This document shows, piece after piece, positions 16,275 to 25,900 of a stretch of DNA of 59,583 bases; position 1 is the stretch's first letter, and each line of letters begins with the position of its first letter. Below the pieces are notes generated by a model that ran no database searches, had not been told where the DNA came from, and was given only the letters and a program-made list of their open reading frames with translations. This stretch comes from HB2-32-21 sp041603535 (GTDB taxonomy: Bacteria > Pseudomonadota > Gammaproteobacteria > Pseudomonadales > Porticoccaceae): the NCBI GenBank assembly GCA_041603535.1, contig JBFIEE010000016.1:1-59583 (forward strand), in the 5' to 3' direction. The translations under genes were made by a program, and so were the position numbers.

Positions 16275-17399
16275 GTGGCCAATCCTGATTCCCCCCCCAA
16301 TCCAGCCCCGAATCCAGCCTCGAATCCTGATCCCGAGCGTTACGCCGGGCAGCTAGAGCAAAAAGTGCGCGACATCGAGCAACAGTTTGCAAATTTCTTG
16401 CCTCCGGTTATAGAGGTATTTACCTCGCCACCACTGCACTACCGCCTACGAGCGGAGTTCAAGATCTGGCATGAAGGTGGTCGGGCGGACTATGCCATGT
16501 ATCGTCAGGGCGAATACAAAAAGCCCTACGTCATCGAAAATTTTACCGTCGCCGCCAGGCTCATCAATCAGCTGATGCCGCCATTACTGGCGGCCATCAA
16601 CGCCAGTGACACATTGAGGCGAAGATTGTTTAGCGTCGAGTTCCTGACCACCCTGAGCGGTCAGGCGCTGATCACCCTGCTCTATCATCGCGCCCTTGAC
16701 GCCAGCTGGGAGCAGGAAGCTAGGACGCTCAGCGCCCAGCTGAACGCGAATTTCATCGGTCGTAGTCGCAAACAGAAGGTCGTTATCAAGCGTGATTACG
16801 TGCTGGAAACGTTGCGGGTCGAAGGCTTGGACTACTGCTACCAGCAAATTGAAAGTGGATTTACGCAACCCAATGGTCGGGTCAATCAAAAAATGATCGG
16901 CTGGGCGCTCGATAAAAGCCGCAACTTCGGTGGCGATTTACTCGAGCTGTACTGTGGCAACGGCAACTTTACAGTACCCCTGGCGAAACGCTTCACCCGC
17001 GTCCTGGCCACAGAAATAGCCAAAATCTCGGTCAATTCAGCTTTGTTCAATCTCACTCACAATGGCGTCGGTAATGTCACTTTGGTGCGCATGTCTAGCG
17101 CGGAGATCGCCCAGGCACTGCTTGGCGTCAGACCATTTCGCAGACTCCAGCACGTCGACCTCGACAGTTATCAGTTTTCAACCATTTTTGTCGACCCACC
17201 GCGCGCGGGCCTTGATGACCCGACCATTGATCTGGTCCGCCGCTTCGACAATATCATTTATGTTTCCTGTAACCCAACAACTCTGCATGCCAATCTGGTG
17301 CAACTTGCGGCAAGCCATAAAATGGCGGATTTCGCCGTATTTGATCAGTTCCCCTACACCCCTCACCTGGAGTGTGGTGTGGTGCTAAAGAAGCATTGA
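16275..17399 (+). CDS. trmA: tRNA (uracil-54-C5)-methyltransferase TrmA
   Basis: A 374-residue SAM-dependent enzyme that makes ribothymidine at position 54 of tRNA. The SAM site is LLELYCGNGNFTVPLA; VDPPRAGLD and YVSCNPTTL follow, with nucleophile Cys332 and the general base Glu366 in TPHLE, the same 34-residue spacing as Cys324/Glu358 of E. coli. The start is GTG at 16275. The first 20 residues are a low-complexity Asn-Pro stretch (NPAPNPASNPDP) made by 12-bp repeats, after which the protein aligns with the family at YAGQLEQKV. Confidence 0.96.
   Translation: MANPDSPPNPAPNPASNPDPERYAGQLEQKVRDIEQQFANFLPPVIEVFTSPPLHYRLRAEFKIWHEGGRADYAMYRQGEYKKPYVIENFTVAARLINQLMPPLLAAINASDTLRRRLFSVEFLTTLSGQALITLLYHRALDASWEQEARTLSAQLNANFIGRSRKQKVVIKRDYVLETLRVEGLDYCYQQIESGFTQPNGRVNQKMIGWALDKSRNFGGDLLELYCGNGNFTVPLAKRFTRVLATEIAKISVNSALFNLTHNGVGNVTLVRMSSAEIAQALLGVRPFRRLQHVDLDSYQFSTIFVDPPRAGLDDPTIDLVRRFDNIIYVSCNPTTLHANLVQLAASHKMADFAVFDQFPYTPHLECGVVLKKH
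16296..16331 (+). repeat. 12-bp tandem repeat in the trmA N-terminus
   Basis: Three in-frame units at 16296, 16308 and 16320 (CCNAATCCAGCC type) encode P-N-P-A, P-N-P-A and S-N-P-D. The unit length keeps the reading frame. Confidence 0.75.
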
Positions 17400-17405
17400 T
17401 TGAAA

Positions 17406-17428
17406 GGGTTCTATTTTTAGTTGAACCC
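17406..17428. terminator. Candidate hairpin between convergent trmA and the DUF2489 gene
   Basis: GGGTTC (17406-17411) pairs with GAACCC (17423-17428) around an 11-base T-rich loop. It lies just after the trmA stop and before the end of the opposing gene. The stem is short and lacks a clean T tract, so this is a weak bidirectional terminator candidate. Confidence 0.35.
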
Positions 17429-17450
17429 CGAGCACTTCACGGCCTGATAA

Positions 17451-17933
17451 CTATCCATTTTTGCGCAGGGTCGAATTTTCGAGCAGACCACGCGCTGCGG
17501 CGAGAGCAAAGTCCTTATAGAGCGCTTCAATATTCTCGCGTTCGATGGTCAACTCCCGCTGCTGCCTTTGGGGCAGGGCCAGCCACGCGTCAAGCATAGG
17601 AATATGCGCGGTAGCCTCTGCCAACTGATAAAAAACGCTGTATTCCTGTCGCTGTCGCGCTGCCTCGTCCACCTGAGTCAGTAAATAGGCCACACGGATG
17701 CTACCCTCCGTTAAGGTAACCTCCTCACGAAGCATCGCGTTCGCCAGCATGCCGATACCTAACAGAGCATTGTCACGGCGCTCATCACGTTCGGCGTTTA
17801 ACTCTGCGGCTGCTAATCGTTGTCTGATTTCTAACGCGCGAATTCGGCGCTGCAGAATCCAGGCATAAGCCGCTAACGACACCAACACAACAAGGGCCGC
17901 GCCAACGAGAACAGTTAACACTAATTCGTTCAT
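17451..17933 (-). CDS. DUF2489 membrane-anchored protein
   Basis: A 160-residue protein with an N-terminal membrane segment (about residues 4-28), then a charged helical region likely to form a coiled coil (RRIRALEIRQRLAAAELNAERDERRD). The DUF2489 domain follows (LTEGSIRVAYLLTQVDE, YSVFYQLAEATAHIPMLDAW). The function of the family is unknown. It overlaps the preceding permease gene by four bases, so the two are likely co-expressed. Confidence 0.75.
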   Translation of the reverse strand: MNELVLTVLVGAALVVLVSLAAYAWILQRRIRALEIRQRLAAAELNAERDERRDNALLGIGMLANAMLREEVTLTEGSIRVAYLLTQVDEAARQRQEYSVFYQLAEATAHIPMLDAWLALPQRQQRELTIERENIEALYKDFALAAARGLLENSTLRKNG

Positions 17934-18886
17934 TGGATTAATTCCGTTGTTTGTAACACTGCCAGTCCACCGACCACTGTTACCACGGACAGTAGGCCGC
18001 TAATAAGAACAATATTAGCCGCCAAACCAACCTTACCCCCAAACATTTGCGTAAAGACCACACTGATGGTCGATGTTGGCGAGGACAGCAAAAGGAAAAT
18101 AATGCCTAACTCCATGCCCTGAATTCCCGCCGCGTAGGCCAAAGCCACGCCGCCTGCAGGCATTACCAGGCACTTGTAAATGGATGCCAGCCAGCCCGTA
18201 ATCTGCGGGCTACGCAGCAGCTGGAAATCCAGCGATGCGCCAACATTAAGCAGAATTAGCGGCACGGTCAGCTGGGCGAGCAAATTACCCGTGTTGATGG
18301 CCCCCAGGGGAATCGGCACCTGTAAGGCGCCAGCCAGGGCGCCAAGTAAAACCGCAATAATAACTGGATTGGCGAGAATATCCCGCCAGTAATGCTGCCG
18401 CGTCTCAACGGGGCTGCCCGAATAATATTTGAGGATCGCGACTGAAAAAACATTGTTAAAAATGATGTAGACCCCGAGGGGCAAGGAGGCTAGCGCGAGC
18501 CCTTCCATGCCGTAAATACTGTGCGTAAAGGCCAGACCAGAAACCAGCAGGTTGCCGCGGGTAGCGCCCTGAATGAACACACCCCTTTCGTCTCTGTCGT
18601 GCACCAGCAGCGGCGCGACAAGACAACCCAACAGAGTGAGCCCCATCAACAGCAGCAGGCAGACCATCAAAAAATAAGGTGCTATCGCATTACTTTGTGT
18701 CGAGCTGGCCAGCGAAATAAACAACGTAGCGGGCGCTGCAAAGTTAAAGACCAGGCGAGAGCTGTCCCGCATAAAGGCAACGCCCAGCACGCCGCGACGC
18801 CGCAACACATAGCCAAGCGCGGCGATCAGGTAAATCGGCAGCAAGGTTTCGACGACAAACTCAAATGCAGCTGACTGAACGGGCAT
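17930..18886 (-). CDS. AEC-family (auxin efflux carrier type) permease
   Basis: A 318-residue, wholly hydrophobic protein with about ten membrane segments. The two halves each have the short broken helices with Pro/Asn/Gly typical of AEC transporters (NFAAPATLFISLAS in the first half, LLSSPTSTISVVFTQMFGG in the second). Bacterial members move dicarboxylates such as malonate or malate, but the substrate cannot be told from sequence. It is followed directly by the DUF2489 gene. Confidence 0.85.
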   Translation of the reverse strand: MPVQSAAFEFVVETLLPIYLIAALGYVLRRRGVLGVAFMRDSSRLVFNFAAPATLFISLASSTQSNAIAPYFLMVCLLLLMGLTLLGCLVAPLLVHDRDERGVFIQGATRGNLLVSGLAFTHSIYGMEGLALASLPLGVYIIFNNVFSVAILKYYSGSPVETRQHYWRDILANPVIIAVLLGALAGALQVPIPLGAINTGNLLAQLTVPLILLNVGASLDFQLLRSPQITGWLASIYKCLVMPAGGVALAYAAGIQGMELGIIFLLLSSPTSTISVVFTQMFGGKVGLAANIVLISGLLSVVTVVGGLAVLQTTELIQ

Positions 18887-19099
18887 CGGTATGGTAGATC
18901 ACCTATCGTGAATATCATGACGGAGCAAGCCGTTCGGCAGGCAGATAGCTCGGTCCGGGGTTAAGGGTATTTAAAACGCTCCATGTCGCTCGCAGCGAAG
19001 CAACAAGGCCGGCGTTTAATGACGCCAGTATCAACAACTTCGCGCGCAACGGGCATTCTAGCAGCTCCCACCGGTGCCTTCGTGTAAAATCCCCTCCCC

Positions 19100-19927
19100 A
19101 TGACATTACCTATTCGCATCCTCGTTTTCGATTCTGGCGTTGGTGGACTCAGCGTTCTCGCAGCACTCAGGCTGCGGATCAAAGGCTGTGAACTGGTCTA
19201 CGCCTCCGATAACGCCGCATTTCCCTACGGCGCCAAAAGTAACGATTTCCTTATCGAGCGAGTCGGGTGTGTGCTGCGCGAGCTGATCGAACGAGTCCAG
19301 CCCGACATCATTGTGGTGGCCTGCAACACTGCGAGTACCCTGGTATTACCAAGTATACGAGCAAACTTCACGGTTCCTGTGGTCGGTGTGGTGCCCGCTA
19401 TAAAACCGGCGGCAAAGTTGTCTCACACGCGAGTAATTGGCTTGCTAGGCACACCGGGCACTGTTAATCGAGACTATACACAGCAGCTTATCAGCGATTT
19501 TGCGGCAGACTGTGATGTCATCAAAGTCGGCTCTTCACGGCTGGTTGAAATAGCCGAACAATGCTTGCGCGGCACTGATCCCGACCCAGTCGAGTTGCGC
19601 ACCATCCTTGCCCCGATGTGGGCCAACGAGCAACTCGACACCGTCGTACTTGCCTGCACGCATTTCCCGCTGATTGCCGAGCAGCTCGCTGGCGCCTCGC
19701 CCAGACCACTCACCTGGGTCGATTCTGGAGAAGCCATTGCCAGACGGGTAGAAGCCCTGCAGCAATCGCTAACACCGCGCACGGACACCGACACACCCGA
19801 GTGCGATGCCACCCAGCAAGTATTTGACGGGGTCGCTATTTTCACCGCCGATACAGAAAGCGTTCGCTGTTTGAGGCCTGCGCTACAGACATTCTCCTGC
19901 CATACCTTAATGTTTATTACTGTGTAA
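19100..19927 (+). CDS. murI: Glutamate racemase MurI
   Basis: A 275-residue cytoplasmic enzyme making D-glutamate for peptidoglycan. It has FDSGVGGLSVL near the N-terminus, SDNAAFPYG, the first catalytic Cys75 in VVACNTAST and the second Cys186 in VLACTHFPL, each contributing acid/base chemistry on one face. Length is normal. It stands alone between the AEC permease on the other strand and the AddB-like gene. Confidence 0.96.
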   Translation: MTLPIRILVFDSGVGGLSVLAALRLRIKGCELVYASDNAAFPYGAKSNDFLIERVGCVLRELIERVQPDIIVVACNTASTLVLPSIRANFTVPVVGVVPAIKPAAKLSHTRVIGLLGTPGTVNRDYTQQLISDFAADCDVIKVGSSRLVEIAEQCLRGTDPDPVELRTILAPMWANEQLDTVVLACTHFPLIAEQLAGASPRPLTWVDSGEAIARRVEALQQSLTPRTDTDTPECDATQQVFDGVAIFTADTESVRCLRPALQTFSCHTLMFITV

Positions 19928-20281
19928 CTGCTCTGTAATTGGCACCAATAAATACAACGAGATATTAATTCAGTGAGATACTAGTTCAGCGAGATATTAA
20001 TAGAGGATGCTAAGCTCAATGAGTCAGCACATATTTTCTGACATTATCATCGGCCCCCTGGGGTCATCGCGAACCATCGCCATGAACCAAACCTATGAAC
20101 CGTCATTATGAATTCGGTGAACTGCCGTTAAGTCGCGCCAATACGCCGCGACGACCAACCAGTGCATCACAACCTGTTGCGCTGACTGGTTTGAGTCGTA
20201 GCGAATAGTAACCATACCCTTGATGACTGGATCATAAATCATTCGCTCGCCAATTAAGCACTGACCATGTAAACCCTGACC
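19928..20281. other. Intergenic region murI to addB-like gene
   Basis: A 354-base gap without a supportable gene. It holds two short repeat tracts, at 19959-20006 and 20260-20289, listed separately. A promoter for the addB-like gene should lie here, but I see no clear -35/-10 pair. Confidence 0.5.
19959..20006 (+). repeat. 16-bp tandem repeat, nearly three copies
   Basis: Units at 19959, 19975 and 19991 share GAGATAYTARTTCAGY; the third fades after GAGATATTAAT. The tract is noncoding and lies just after murI. Confidence 0.75.
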
Positions 20282-20289
20282 ATGCCAAC
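20260..20289 (+). repeat. 15-bp duplication over the addB-like start codon
   Basis: Two units, 20260-20274 and 20275-20289, match at 12 of 15 positions. Each carries CTGACCATG. The second ATG is the start codon; the first is followed at once by a TAA. Confidence 0.6.
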
Positions 20290-22993
20290 ACCGCTTTTTG
20301 ATATTGAAGGACTACAATCCGCATTGCTGGCCGGTCACACAGTGCTGACGCCAAACCGCCGCCTGGCCCGCCATATCGGTGATGCCTGGGCTCAGCACTG
20401 TCATCGCCAGGGTCACGAAGCCTGGCGACAGGCCCCGATACAAACCATCGACACATGGTTGGAGCAACTATGGCAGACGTTGGAAGACTGTGCTTATGCG
20501 GCATGTCTAACGCACAGTGTGGTAAATAGCCATGCAGAGCGACTGATCTGGGAACAGGTCATTGACAATGATCCCGATAAACCAGCGACTATAGACGCGC
20601 CGGTATTTGCCCGCCTGACGCAGACCACCTTGCAACAGCTGCAGCGCTGGCAAGTGCCTCTGCGCGAAGTAGCCAACAGCGGTCATGAAGCGAGCCAACA
20701 CTTTCTTCGCTGGCAGAATCAGTTTGCTGCCACGATGGACAGCAAGGGTTTACTGACAGGCGCGCAATCCCAGGCGTTAATACTCCAGGCCTTTAACGAA
20801 GGCATATTGGCAAAACACGAATCGGTACTTCTGGTGGGCTTTCAAACGCCGCCACCACCGCTATCGCAGCACATTCTCGCCGCCGCTTTTACCGAGGTGA
20901 GTTACTGGACTGAAGCCAAAGCGCCTGGTGCTCAGCAACTCTACACCGCTACCAGCGACACCGACGAAATCACGGCCGCTGCCCAATGGGCATTTGCGCA
21001 GATCCAGTCTTCGCCAGAGCACAATATTGGCGTGGTGTTCCCCAATTTATCCAGTCAACGCCATCGTGTCGACAGAATCTTCCGTGAAACTTTCACCCCG
21101 AATTATTGCTTGCCGAACGCGCCACATGACATCCCGCCGTTCAATCTTTCGGCGGGGATTTCGCTGGCTGATAGTCCGCTGGCCGTCAGTGCTCTAAGCC
21201 TGCTCAATCTGCAGCACTCCCCCCATCCCTGGCAATTTTACTGCCAGCTGCTTAACGACCCTTTCTGGGGACACGCTGATAACGAACAAATAACCCGAGC
21301 CCATTGCCAACTTCTGCTGCGTAAAAGCCGAAAACCGCGTCCTGGCACTGCCGATTTTCGCTATTGGATGCAGCAGGCTGAACAGGCGTGCTCCACCACC
21401 AACCTACTCTCGCAAGGCTTACAGCAGATTGAGGAGAAGCGTCGACGTCAGCCTGCGACAGCGACGTTTCGTTACTGGGTAGAGCATTTTTCCGCAGACC
21501 TGGATCTGCTTGGCTGGCCCGGAACCAGGTCGCTGGACAGTATTGAGTATCAACAACTGCAGTTGTGGTTCGAGATACTTGATGAGCTCACACATCTGGA
21601 TCATGCCATCGATCCCGTCAACGTTCATCAGGCGCTGGCACAACTCAATCGCATCTGCCGCGAGCGCATTTTTCAACCAGAAGGCGTCGACTCTCCCGTC
21701 CAGGTACTGGGCGTACTGGAGGCTGCCGGCCTCCATTTCGACAAATTATGGCTGGCCGAAATGCACGATAACCAATGGCCCCAGACGTCGGTCTTCAACC
21801 CGCTGTTATCAGTGTCATTACAGCGCCAGTATGGCATGCCAAAAAGCAGCGCCGAAACAGAACTCGGACTGGCCCAGCAGCTACTCGCGGATTTTTCCGG
21901 TCATTGCCAGCATATCGTTTTCAGCTTCGCACAGCGCGATGGCGACAGCGAGCGGCAAATTACCCATTTGCTTTCTGACGCACTGCCGAGGTTTCACCGC
22001 CCCGAGATCCCAGATGGCCACCCCTTGCTTGCCAACCTGGCGAAACCGCAACTCGAGAAGCTACCGGTTGACCGCGCGCCGACGCTCACGGCCAGTGAAA
22101 CCATCCGGGGTGGCAGCGCTATTTTACGCGACCAGGCGCGCTGCCCCTTCAATGCCTTTAGCGTCTGGCGGCTGGGTGCCGAACCCTTACCCGAACCAGA
22201 GTTCGGCTTTTCTGCCATAGAGCGTGGCAACGCGGTACACCGTAGTCTTGAGCTATTCTGGCAGGCTTGCAAGGATCATGGGGCACTGATCAGCCTCGAC
22301 GAAGTGGCACAATCCGCGCTACTCAGGGAGTCTATTACCTCGTGTCTGGCACTGTATAAAAGTCAGCGTCCCGAGTTATTTGGGCCCCGCTACAGCGAGC
22401 TCGAGGCACAGCGTTTGCAGGACCTGCTGACCGCCTGGTTAAAGATTGAACGGGCACGTAAACCCTTCGTGGTAAGGGCATTGGAGCAGCAGGTCTCCTT
22501 TCAGCTCGACCAGCTCGACCTGTCACTGCGTGTTGATCGTGTTGATCAACTAAGCGACGGTAGTAACGTGCTCATCGATTACAAAACAGGCGGTGCCAGT
22601 ATCGCTGGTTTTACCGCCGAGCGTCCGGAAGAACCACAATTGCTACTCTATGCGCTGGCCATGGATGGCTCGCTCGCAGCGTTGTGTTTTGGACAGATAT
22701 CCGCAACGAAGGGCATTGCCATTAAAGGCATCGGTAGTCAGGCACTGATAGCGGACGGCCTCACCGACCTGGCGGATGCGGGTCTCGCTGATAACTGGCC
22801 GGAAAACCTCCACCTGTGGCGACAAAGACTATCGGGCCTGGCCAAAGATTTTTGTCAGGGCCACGCGGAAATGGCTGTCTATTCCCGCACCGTGGTGGAT
22901 TATCAAAGTTACCTGTTTCCGCTTAATCGATGGTTTGAAACGCTTAACATTACCAGAACCACTGTCGATGAAGCAGCCGAGGCAGACAATTGA
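20282..22993 (+). CDS. AddB-like PD-(D/E)XK nuclease (probable DNA repair protein)
   Basis: A 903-residue protein of the proteobacterial AddB-like family (the 'probable DNA repair protein' group). The N-terminus has VLTPNRRLARHIGDAW in place of the Walker A loop of true helicases, so the helicase-like part is probably structural. The C-terminal RecB-type nuclease domain (about residues 620-890) has RCPFNAF, ERGNAVH and the catalytic VLIDYKTG. It is followed by an AddA-like gene whose ATG overlaps its stop by one base, so the pair should form one double-strand-break resection complex. RecBCD genes are not in this window. Confidence 0.88.
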   Translation: MPTPLFDIEGLQSALLAGHTVLTPNRRLARHIGDAWAQHCHRQGHEAWRQAPIQTIDTWLEQLWQTLEDCAYAACLTHSVVNSHAERLIWEQVIDNDPDKPATIDAPVFARLTQTTLQQLQRWQVPLREVANSGHEASQHFLRWQNQFAATMDSKGLLTGAQSQALILQAFNEGILAKHESVLLVGFQTPPPPLSQHILAAAFTEVSYWTEAKAPGAQQLYTATSDTDEITAAAQWAFAQIQSSPEHNIGVVFPNLSSQRHRVDRIFRETFTPNYCLPNAPHDIPPFNLSAGISLADSPLAVSALSLLNLQHSPHPWQFYCQLLNDPFWGHADNEQITRAHCQLLLRKSRKPRPGTADFRYWMQQAEQACSTTNLLSQGLQQIEEKRRRQPATATFRYWVEHFSADLDLLGWPGTRSLDSIEYQQLQLWFEILDELTHLDHAIDPVNVHQALAQLNRICRERIFQPEGVDSPVQVLGVLEAAGLHFDKLWLAEMHDNQWPQTSVFNPLLSVSLQRQYGMPKSSAETELGLAQQLLADFSGHCQHIVFSFAQRDGDSERQITHLLSDALPRFHRPEIPDGHPLLANLAKPQLEKLPVDRAPTLTASETIRGGSAILRDQARCPFNAFSVWRLGAEPLPEPEFGFSAIERGNAVHRSLELFWQACKDHGALISLDEVAQSALLRESITSCLALYKSQRPELFGPRYSELEAQRLQDLLTAWLKIERARKPFVVRALEQQVSFQLDQLDLSLRVDRVDQLSDGSNVLIDYKTGGASIAGFTAERPEEPQLLLYALAMDGSLAALCFGQISATKGIAIKGIGSQALIADGLTDLADAGLADNWPENLHLWRQRLSGLAKDFCQGHAEMAVYSRTVVDYQSYLFPLNRWFETLNITRTTVDEAAEADN

Positions 22994-25900
22994 TGGCTAT
23001 ACCGGCAGATCAGCAAGCCAGAATCAGAGCCCTGGATACCCAGCAATCCTTTGCTGTCTCAGCGCCAGCTGGTTCCGGCAAGACCGGACTGCTGACGCAG
23101 CGTTTACTGTGCCTGCTGGCTGAGGTCGATATGCCAGAGCAAATACTGTGCATGACCTTTACCCGCAAAGCCGCTGCCGAGATGCGTCGCCGCCTTGTCG
23201 ATGCGTTGGTCAGGGCCCAGGATGACATCGAACCTGACGATGCTTACGAGCTGCAAACCTGGCACATGGCGCGTCGCGCGCTGGCGCGTGACAAGGCGCA
23301 ACGCTGGAATTTAATCAAAGCGCCGAATCGGCTACGTATACTCACCATCGACAGTTTCTGTCGTCACCTGGCCAGTCAGCTGGCTCTGGAATCAGGCTTT
23401 GGCGAACTTCCAGAACCGCTGGAAAATCCAGACCGGGTTTATCAGTTGGCCATTCACGATGTGCTCGGCGAGCTTGAATCAGCCACGCCACTGGGGCATG
23501 CCCTGGCTGACTTGCTCCGTCACCTGAACAATGACATACCGCGGCTGGAAAGTTTGCTGATGTCCTTACTCGGTAAACGCGAACAATGGTTACCCCACAT
23601 TTTTGCCAGTCGCGACGCGCGTCCTGAACTGGAGCTCGCCCTGCAAACCCTCATTGATGAAACCTTGCGGGACGCATCCCAACAACTGGCGCCACAGGGC
23701 AGTGACATCGCCTTGCTGGTCGATTACGCAGCCCGACACCTTCAGGACGGATCTGACCATCCTCTCACTCATGGTCTCGGCATGGCGGCGCTTCCGCCAC
23801 AACATGCCGACGCCCTGCAACCGTGGCTGGCCATTGTGGAACTGGTGCTGACCAAAACAAATGGTTGGCGCAAAACCATTAACAAGACCAATGGCTTCCC
23901 CACCAAAAAGGACAGCCTTGATCCGGACATTGCTGATGCCCGCAAACAAGGCTGGCAGTCACTGATGGCCTGGTGCATGGACCAGCCTGGGCTGCTGGAA
24001 ACGTTGACCGATATACGCTATCTGCCCGCCCCTCGGTTTGACGCTGGCCAGTGGTTGATTCTCGAAGCCCTAAGCACGGTATTGCCACAACTTGCGGCGC
24101 GACTCAGCTGGATCTTCAGAGTACAGGGGGTCAGTGATTTCACCGAAATAACACTGGCCGCGCTAGCGGCATTGGGCAGCGATGACAACCCCACCGATTT
24201 GACACTGCGCCTGGACGCCCAGATCCGTCATATCCTGGTCGACGAATTTCAGGATACCGCTTCCGTACAGTTCACCATCCTGCGGCGACTAACCGCCGGC
24301 TGGCAAAATGGCGATGGCCGCACACTGTTTTTTGTCGGCGACGGTATGCAGTCTCTCTATGGCTTTCGTAACGCTAATGTCGGTCTGTTTCTGGATATAC
24401 GACAACATCCACTGGGCGAACTCGAACTTGCAGCGCTTGATCTCAACGTCAACTTCCGCAGCCAGGCAAACATTATTGAGTGGATAAACCGGCTGTTCAG
24501 CGGCGCGTTTCCTGCACTGATAAATACCGGTCGCGGCGCCGTCCCCTATGCCGCTTCTGCACCTTTCAAGACCCCCAGTCCAGGCGCAGCCGTCACCGTC
24601 GACGTGTTCACAGAAGATCCGTACCGCTTGCTCGAAGCCAGGCAGGTAGCTGCCCGTGTTGCGGAAGCTCGCGTAGACAGGCCAACTGCCAGCATTGCGA
24701 TACTGGTTCGCGGCAGAGCTCACTTACTGGAAATCGTGCCCGCTTTACGGGAGCAAAATATTCACTGGCAGGCCACCGATATAGAGCCTCTGTCTACCTC
24801 CATGCCGGTCATTGACCTCACCTCTCTGACCCGTGCCCTGCTCAACCCAGCCGATAGAATCGCCTGGTTATCCATACTGCGTGCACCGTGGTGTGGCCTG
24901 TCTCTGGATGATCTGCTCCACCTGGCCACGACCCAACTGCCGGACAACCCCGTGCCCAAAGGTGAGCACTATCCGCTGCTGTTACAACAAATCTTCCAGT
25001 TCCAGCAGTGCCCTTCCCTGAGTGACAGCGGTCGCCAAATCCTCGCCCGGATTACTGCAACGTTACGTAGCGCCTGGCAGCAACGATACCGCAAGCCCTT
25101 GCGCGTCTGGCTGGAAGGTCTGTGGATTGATCTCGGTGGCGCGGCAGCTCTGAGCGACGAGAGTAGCCTTGCGCAGTGCCGACAATACTGGGATCTGCTG
25201 GAGAGTCACACCCGGGATGGTTGCACAGTCGCAAACTGGACTGACTTTATGACGGCTGTTGACCGCTTATACGCGTCCCCAGCGCCGCTGACGGACGGCC
25301 CATCTGTACAGATTATGACCATCCACAAAGCCAAGGGCCTGGAGTTTGATACGGTCATTATTCCGGGACTGGATCGGGGATCAAAAGCCGATCAGATGCA
25401 ATTGCTGCAATGGCGTGAACGTGTCTCTGCGACCGGCAAAACCCAATTACTTATGTCGCCCCCGCAAAAACTCGGCGGGACTGAAGACCGACTTTACGAA
25501 CACCTGAGGCGAGAACAGACGCTGAAAAGTCGCCTTGAGAATACCCGGGTCTTATATGTGGCATGCACCCGCGCCATCGAGCGCCTGCATTTACTGTTTC
25601 GCGAGTCTGAGCGGGATCCGGCAAGTAATAGCTTGCTGGCTTCATTGTGGCCAACGCTTAAGCTTGAACTGGACAATCCCGGCGTCAATTGTAGGGTGAC
25701 TCGTCACCCGGGACAAAGCACAGACAATGTCCAACCCGTTACTAACAACACTGCAATAGATATTTACCAGCTTCGCCTGCCGGCAACATGGCGGCAACCC
25801 GGCAGCGGCAGCGTTGATCCACTGCCTGCATCCGTATCGACGTCACCGGCTGGCTTACCGAAAGGTCCACACGAAGATCCGCAAGGCTCTGGCGACAACC

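Noticed and set aside
21510..22220. 236-codon frame within the addB-like gene
   Set aside because: Same strand, shifted frame, rich in Ser/Arg with no family match; a shadow.
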